DNA of 64,000 nt from Glutinoglossum americanum (taxonomy: Eukaryota > Ascomycota > Geoglossomycetes > Geoglossales > Geoglossaceae), in the NCBI GenBank assembly GCA_020080175.1, contig JAGHQL010000100.1:1-64000 (forward strand), written 5' to 3'. The translations under genes and the position numbers were made by a program. Below the pieces are notes generated by a model. The model made no database searches, had not been told where the DNA came from, and saw only the letters and a program-made list of their open reading frames with translations. This document shows, one piece after another, positions 57,492-64,000 of the stretch. The stretch's first letter is position 1. Each line of letters starts with the position of its first letter.

Positions 57492-58338
57492 GATGTTAAG
57501 AAGTTGAGATCGTGGTTACAAATGCCGTTCTGGAGGTCTGCGCTCACCATGTTTATGTACCCGAGTAACGCTCGACAACACCAACAACAAGGATCAGAAA
57601 TGTGGGAAATTGCAATTCAAGCGATCTGCAGTGCCACAAACCCAGCTATGCTGCTTCTCTGTCTTCTTCTTTGTTCTTCGCGCTGTAGTGATATTTCTGC
57701 AGTCAAGAGTATTGTGTTGTAGCGACAAGTCATCAATATGGTTGGTTGGTGCGGGGCGCCGTTGCATCGTAAACACATTCCCTGTTGAAGCAAGCGCCAG
57801 GGTCAGTGCCTCGACCTCTTCCAACGCAGCGTTACCCGGCCCAATTAACCACGTCGATATCTCGAGATATGCCTCAGGGATCAAACCCTTGTGCTAGGAG
57901 GCAGTAGTATCGCTCTGTCAAAAATGAATTCGAGTTTATGAGGCTTAGAATGCAACTCGCCCGACTTCTTACGGTGGCTAATTGCTGAAACGGTCCTCCT
58001 CATGGGCATCCCCACATCCAGAGACAGTGCCCCATCTCCCTACTTGTGCCTCCCGCGCCTCCCGTGTGGATATTCGAGCCACATTACAAACCACAGTGAT
58101 AGGCAGTATACTACTCTGGCAACTTCGGTTGTCTGAAGGTACCTTATGCGCTACCCTACATGGTTTTTGGATTTTGTTTACAGGGACCCCTTTCCCCGAA
58201 CCCGATAACTACTCTCGGAGCCAAAGCGCTTACTGTCAAAATTTGCAGGATACCACTCTTTAAACACTTGAAATTACGACATCTATTCGCCTATACCTTT
58301 ATTATTTCATCCAGTCCGGGTGAGTGCGCGCTTTTGAC
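57492..58338. other. divergent promoter region
   Basis: 847 bp between the EF-hand gene and mesA starts, which face away from each other. Short frames on both strands have no recognisable content. Confidence 0.6.
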
Positions 58339-61206
58339 ATGGCCTCGACCCTTCCATATCGCCCACCCACGAATGGCACTACGACGACTGCAAACTCAAG
58401 TAGTAGTGCGGGTAACCGTAGAACATCCCTTTCTTCCTTCCCTGCATCACGTTCGGGTTCCACCCTTTCACTTTCGAAGCTGAATCGCACGCCATCTCGG
58501 TCTCCCCAGCCACCGCCTGCGGACCAGAATCGCAGCTCTGATGGCAGCTCGAAGACTCATTCCTCGGATCATGTATCGTTACAGCACTCTTCTGTGTTCG
58601 CGCAAAAGTCCGGTAGCCGACATGGTGAACCCACTGATGATGGTGGAAGATATCAGCACCAGAGACCAAAGTTAAAGTCGCAATATCCACTTGGCCAAGG
58701 CGAAAATCACGTAGAGTATATCTTAGTGGCGTCATTCGACACAGATAGGGGATCGATAATGGAGCATCAGTTCCCCGGGGCTATTAGCGGCGATGAACAT
58801 ATGCTAGCCGAGCTTATGTTGCCGGATCAGGCGCATATGAGGGATCAGGATTGGACTATTTTTTTTTTACACAAGGACACGACCAATGAGCTGGAGGAAG
58901 ATGGCGTTGAGGAGAATGCTCGGCGGCGACGGAGAAAGCGGAGGGTTCAAGAGCGTGACAGGCTAGTTACGGGAGAGGCCCCAGACACAGACGAGCAGGA
59001 GCTAGGGGATGAGAGCGCCGACGAAGATGAGGAGGGCTTCATTGATGATGATGATGGATACGATAGCTCTGAAGGGTCTGAGGGCCCACCATTGATATAC
59101 GTCTTAAACCTTGTAAACACAAAACCAGACAAGACTGCGCCGAGGTGAGCAATACCAAGCCAGCGTCCGCACTCCCCACAGCCACTAGCGCAGGCCCCTA
59201 GACTTCATCGCTCTCGCGGGGCAGGGGTGTCCGCATATCCAATTCATGCGCTGACTATAATCTTTCTGCAGAGGAGCTAGGGTAAAAGCCATGGCGATCT
59301 GCACGAAACATTCATTTCTACATATATATAAGGTACGTTTGTGGTCCATCCCTTATCGTGATTCACCAGCTAAACATGTATACATAGCCATTTCTCCTCC
59401 TTGCCTTGGAGGAGTATTTTAAATCACCACATCCTGCGACGTTGGCGCTATTGTATGATGCCGTCAACTCGATGGACCTCTCACTGATGCCTAAACTATC
59501 CTACTTTGAGCGTCAGATACTTCAGTCGAGCGACAACAAAGAGCTTTTTATCGAGAAGTTCCAAGAGATGATCGAACAACGGGCCGCCGAGGAACTGGAT
59601 GAGAAATTGGCTTCGCAGAGAATTGAGGTGAGCCAGGACGATGAAGAGAAGGAAGGTAGCAGTAAGCCAAACGGCGGATTCGAGACATCTCTTGCGCGAT
59701 CACCGTACCCGCACGACCATCGATACGCTCTGCCTCGCGACACTCACGAATTTGAATCTCGCGTGTTCTACAATAGCATACCTATCCCTATCAAAGTCCC
59801 GGTAGCAATAAGCCCAGAGACCGTGGGAGATTTCTCACTGATCAAGCTGATTCAAACGTTTTCAACACCACACGCCAGAGATCCACAGCCATTTATGCTT
59901 CACCCCCACCTAACGACGGGAGGAGCATACACGCATCCCATTATTGTCCTTGTCAACGCTATGCTAACTCAGAAGCGGGTAATGTTTGTCGGCCACAAAC
60001 TTCCTTCAGGGGAAGTAGTCGAAGCGGTTCTCGCGGCGTGTGCCCTAGCATCTGGTGGCATTCTGAGGGGCTTCACACGACATGCCTTTCCTTACACCGA
60101 CCTCACGAAGATTGATGATCTCCTAAAGGTGCCTGGCTTCATCGCTGGGGTCACCAATCCAGCATTCGCTAACCACCCCGAGTGGTGGGATCTACTTTGC
60201 GACATCCCAACCGGCCGGATGAAGATTAGCGGCTCCATTGAGCCAGCACCAGTCACGGAGGGTCTGCTATATTTCCAGCAGCAGCATCCAACACATGCAA
60301 ATCCGTCCAACCCTAGCTTCCCCGCACCTGGTACAGATCCAACCGGCGATCACGCATTCATAGAAGCTGTTCTTCGCAGTATTGCTTCGAGGCACGGAGA
60401 AGGAGTCATCAGAGCTAAGTGGCGCGACTGGGTGGCCAAGTTCACCCGGATAGCTGCGGCGTTTGAAGAATCGGTGTATGGCGCCAGTGCGCTCTACGTT
60501 GGCGGTGAAGAGGAGGACGCGGGAAGTGGAGCCTCAACCGGGCATGGGTATGTTTGGTTAGATGAGTCGGCACGACAGAAGGAGCTGGCGGGCAACGTGT
60601 CCCGAATCGAAGGTTGGAGGAACACCAGGAGTTATTATAGTTTCATACAGGTCAGTCTTTGATTTCCGTCCTTCACTTTACTCGGGGGAGTATACTGTTA
60701 CTTGTTCTAGTACTAGCAGTTGTGTGATGAGGGTCTATCTTGGATGCAAATCTGATGGCGTTCTGCAGGACCTCGCCCAGGCTTATACCGTGAGACCTGT
60801 CAAGTCGCTCGACCTTGCCCATCTCCATGACCGATTACGGATCCTCAAGCTAGCGCATGCGGAGTCCGCAGCCATCTACCTTGCGCTCGAAGCGCATATC
60901 CACACTTATGACGAGATCTGCCAGTTGCTCATGGTCACACGGGAGAGCAATGCCGGTCTATTTTATCTAAGCCTAGGACTATTTCACCCAAGACCCGACG
61001 TCCGCATGGCTACGGTCCAGCTCCTGAGTAGGATCGAGGACCACGAAGCAGGTAAGCACTTCTGGAACGGCCTAAGCGGGTTTGCCAAACTCGCGTTCTT
61101 CAGGTTGGCTCGGGAGAGAGAGGGAATGGGGATCAGCGGTGGCGGAGGGGATGGGATTGATGAAAGAATTGCTGGCGGGCTGCTAGGAGTTGGAAAAGCG
61201 TCATGA
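58339..61206 (+). CDS. mesA: MesA/Afi1 polarity protein (Afi1 and SPA domains, DENN-related)
   Basis: Polarity-axis protein; yeast Afi1 docks the GTPase Arf3 at sites of growth and Aspergillus MesA stabilises hyphal tips. Four exons (58339-59144, 59272-59332, 59388-60650, 60769-61206) join to 855 aa with introns of 127, 55 and 118 nt. Residues 1-110 are Ser-rich and disordered. The N-terminal domain has [20 protein letters not shown] and [20 protein letters not shown]. After a long acidic insert come [11 protein letters not shown] and [20 protein letters not shown], the latter rebuilt across two introns, as in DENN-type proteins. The SPA part has [20 protein letters not shown] and [12 protein letters not shown], with [17 protein letters not shown] after it. 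The exon 4 end is helical and finishes with a Gly-rich tail. All splices keep frame. Confidence 0.88.
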
Positions 61207-61633
61207 AATGGGGGCGGAGGGGGGTTGGAAAGACGACACACCCAAAGTGCCTTGAATATCTAATTGAGTCCGATAAGAACCCATGCTCCACGGACCTGAA
61301 ATTCCACATTATCCTAGCTTTTTGTTTCCTTTTGCACGATATTTAGTTAAGTGGTTCTGGCTGGCCATTGGAGTTCATGTAGACCCCGTATTGCTGTCCG
61401 GACAGGGCATCAGACGGGTTCCGGTCTATCTATTATACTTGGTTGGAATGGAGCGTACTTTTGTACAGCACACAGGTCAAAGCGTATGTGTACTTGTACA
61501 TGCTTGCATGAGGAGAGTCGAAGTACTCCAACACGCCTCACCACACGCACATCACACTCACACACAGCACCGAGCTTGTTTTTCTAAGACATATTTCCAC
61601 TCGCGTGACCTCAGACTTGCTTTATCTTCTACG

Positions 61634-61675
61634 GCCTACAGCCTACAGCCTACAGCCTACAGCCTACAGCCTACA
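61634..61675. repeat. 7-bp tandem repeat, 6 copies
   Basis: The unit GCCTACA is repeated six times exactly. Confidence 0.95.
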
Positions 61676-63000
61676 GCCCAGGCAAGACGCCTCGGGATAG
61701 GTGATACACGGTTTGAGACATGAACACGACGGTTGACCGGGAAGGATTAATTGGCGGTGGACCTTTACATAGTTTTTGGGAGGATCGGGACTACCCGCAG
61801 CCTCTTTGGGGGCTTGGAAGGTGAATCGATCAATGGGGCCAGAGAAAGATTGAGCCAGGACTCTGGCCAACCCAGATCCAGCGCGACCGTTCCGTGAACC
61901 TTTTTATTTATTTATTTTTTTTCATTTCGGCAGGGAGAGTTCGCCACTCGCTGCTCCTCATTGCACAGGCGTTCCCGCCGCCAGGACACCACGCCTAAGC
62001 CTTGAGCCTTTAGCCTATCGACCCCTAATCTTCATGCTTGGTCGCTTCGGGCGTGAGGAGGAAGAGGATTTGCCGAAATCAACCACAACACGACGAATGC
62101 ATCGTCTAGCAGACGCGAAGGTAGGGGGGTCGGCGGTCTGTTCGGTAGACAAGGATTGCGATGCCGTGCTACATTAAGACGTGGAGCGCTGGTTGGAGAT
62201 AGATGGAAGCCATGACTACGAGGTAGCACCGGGCAGCAGAGGGTGCGCGGCAGAGCACGCAGCGGAGAGAGGTGGGGGGCGGAACGACGCGGTCAAAAGG
62301 AGAGCGGGTGTATGACGGGAGAGGGTTTGCAAAAACGTGAGAATGCCGCGCATGCACGAGGAGGCCAAAAAGCAACGGGCCGAGAAATCATCCGTGCTTG
62401 GATGGCGGCTTGGAGGAGCCCGGGAGGTTTCGAGAGATCGCTGCTTGTGATCCCGCACGAGGGAATGGCGACGACGGGTGAGAAGAGAGGCGGACGGGGA
62501 GAATTTCTTCGGGCTTTTTCTCGAACGGGCAAATTTGGTCGGGCGACGAGAAGCGAAATTCCCAGCGCCCAATTCGAGGTCGAAGACGGTTTCCTCCCGG
62601 GGTGAGCATTGCCGCTGGCGCGCCTCGTCGCTACTTTACTGAAAACGGGCATTCATCTCATTTCTTTTTTTTTTCCCAGAGAGGCAATTAAACAATAACG
62701 CCAGTGGCGCTGCCACCGCGCCTTGGGGAGATTCGGTGCTGTTGAATGACCGTCCAATCTCCACTCCATGAAGGGGGTGGAGCAGCGAGGCCTTGGCGTC
62801 ATTGGGTTGAGCGTTTGCGGGGATTTGCTGGACGGGCGCAGGGGAGTTTATCGAAGACGTGAACGAGACGGTTTTGGTTCGGTTGGGTGGAGTTCAGGGA
62901 AGAAGGTAGGATCGTAGGCGATATTGGGTTTGTGAGGATTGGATATTGCCCTGGGAGAGCTTTGATGGGGTGATGGGGGTGACGATGGAACCTGCCTTTT

Positions 63001-63079
63001 CTCTCTCTCTCTCTCTCTCTTGTCTTGTTACTTTTTTGGGTTCTTTTTGGGTTCTTTTTTGGGTTCTTTTTCGGGTTCT
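63001..63079. repeat. CT microsatellite and T-rich 11-12-bp repeats
   Basis: (CT)10 at 63001-63020, then four near-identical CTTTTTTGGGTT units at 63031-63079. Pyrimidine tracts of this kind are common in fungal promoters. Confidence 0.85.
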
Positions 63080-63776
63080 GGCTGCTTATGGCATATGGGG
63101 CGGAAAGAGCGAGGAGGTGAGAGATGGCAGCCGGTGGGTTTGGGGGACGAAGCAAGATTAATCCATTGTTTTGCCGCAGAAGGTGTTTTTTATGCATTGC
63201 ACGGGTGCGACGCTGATGGGAAAGAGGCACACACACGCAAATTTCGATTGGTCTGGGCGTGAGTCGTCAATGGTTGTGCGCCAATGCCAATAACCTGTGA
63301 ATATTTGTGCAATGGCTTACATCCTGATACCGGGGTGTGCTGCAATTTGGGACAATCAATCGTCTTTCCCTCACCTTACCCAAACCTATATCTCACAACA
63401 ATAGTCGCTCATTTTTTTAGAACTGGCACTTCTATCCTCCAACTTGCCTTTGACGCTCTTCGTCGACAGTCTTGACAGGCCGACGAGCGACGATTGGGTT
63501 TGGCTTCGATCCTTTTCTTCCTAGATTGCGTTCAGATCTGGTCAACGGCCTTTAATTACGGATAGAGAAACCAAGAGAGCAGCGGAGCATTGAGCGAGGA
63601 AGTGGAAGGGAAATTGTTTATCGAGAAAGGCAGAGAGATCTCTAGCCCAAAACCTTTTGCTGTCCTTCTCTCTGTCGTTCCTCGCTTTGGTGGACGATAA
63701 AATCATCGCGATCTTCTTGAAACAGACACGGGTCTGGTGTGGTCATGCTCGAGCCAAGAGGAATTTCTACGCGGAT

Positions 63777-64000
63777 ATGAACGCAACCGGCCAGCAACCT
63801 TCGGGTCTTCCTTGCGCAACAAAAACAGGCGCCGCATCTCCTGCTGCTACCTCTTCGGGATGTCTGGATACCAATCTCTCTTCGCATGGCGACTTAGATC
63901 GACCGGTCAAACGCTCGACGTCGCAGAACTCTCGTCTAAACCGACTACTCCAAGGTGAAAGGCCGCGGCCGGGACGACGACGACCCCAGCTACAACAACA
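63777..64000 (+). CDS. 5' end of an unidentified gene
   Basis: The frame opens at ATG 63777 (MNATGQQPSGLPCATKTG) and stays open to the window edge, 74 codons. It is Ser/Thr/Pro-rich, then basic (DRPVKRSTSQNSRLNRLL), then Arg/Pro/Gln-rich. It looks like the disordered N-terminus of a regulatory protein, but no domain is in view. A competing frame (63737-63958) reads through the same DNA and stops. I prefer the open one because of composition and the pyrimidine-rich leader before it. Confidence 0.4.
   Translation, partial: MNATGQQPSGLPCATKTGAASPAATSSGCLDTNLSSHGDLDRPVKRSTSQNSRLNRLLQGERPRPGRRRPQLQQ

Larger units (their letters stand above)
61207..63776. other. long intergenic / leader region
   Basis: 2.6 kb between mesA and the right-edge gene. 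It has the 7-bp array at 61634-61675, a CT run at 63001-63020 and T-rich 11-12-mers at 63031-63079. Frames of 120-145 codons on both strands at 62216-63236 look accidental. The pyrimidine-rich part may be promoter or 5' UTR of the following gene. Confidence 0.55.

Noticed and set aside
62216-63236. Frames of 118-145 codons on both strands
   Set aside because: Purine- or pyrimidine-biased DNA with few stops; no protein resemblance.

Overview
The window is nuclear DNA of a filamentous ascomycete (Pezizomycotina). Nearly every gene has short spliceosomal introns (about 47-120 nt, GT donors, CTAAC-like branch sites). The gene set is typical of that group: a NUC-1/PhoB phosphate regulator, a MesA/Afi1 polarity protein, a DUF5321 mitochondrial protein and a BCAS3-like WD40 protein. 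A decayed DUF3435 gene and a decayed P-loop ATPase fit an early-diverging class such as Pezizomycetes, but this placement is inference.

Layout. 1-2159: 5' two thirds of a nuc-1 type bHLH regulator on the minus strand, running off the left edge inside a glycine-rich bHLH loop. 2160-6488: gene-poor DNA. 6489-10114: a DCAF6/IQWD1-type WD40 protein. 10986-12530: relic of a DUF3435 tyrosine-recombinase-family gene. 14991-17132 and 18694-20827: two conserved-looking proteins of unknown function. 21099-21887: 6-phosphogluconolactonase. 22969-25860: an accessory stretch with a broken haloacid dehalogenase, a degenerate tandem repeat and a broken P-loop ATPase. 28516-29171: a small four-exon basic coiled-coil gene recovered by splicing very short exons. 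30436-31773: a cysteine-rich single-pass surface protein. 33065-34598: a two-RRM protein.

From 37152 to 61206 the DNA is dense in core genes: cwc22 and dpm2 (divergent), a BCAS3-like protein and a SET-domain protein (tandem), separase (convergent with the SET gene and divergent from a DUF5321 gene), an EF-hand myosin-light-chain-like protein, and mesA/afi1. A partial gene starts at 63777 behind a pyrimidine-rich leader and leaves the right edge.

The core genes cover splicing, GPI/dolichol-mannose metabolism, sister-chromatid separation, polarity and phosphate control. I see no biosynthetic cluster, CRISPR array, rRNA or intact mobile element. The most unusual points are the glycine expansion in the NUC-1 DNA-binding domain, two GC-AG introns, a dpm2 first exon that is only the start codon, a stop-free 60-nt intron in cwc22, the DUF3435 relic, and the small four-exon gene.
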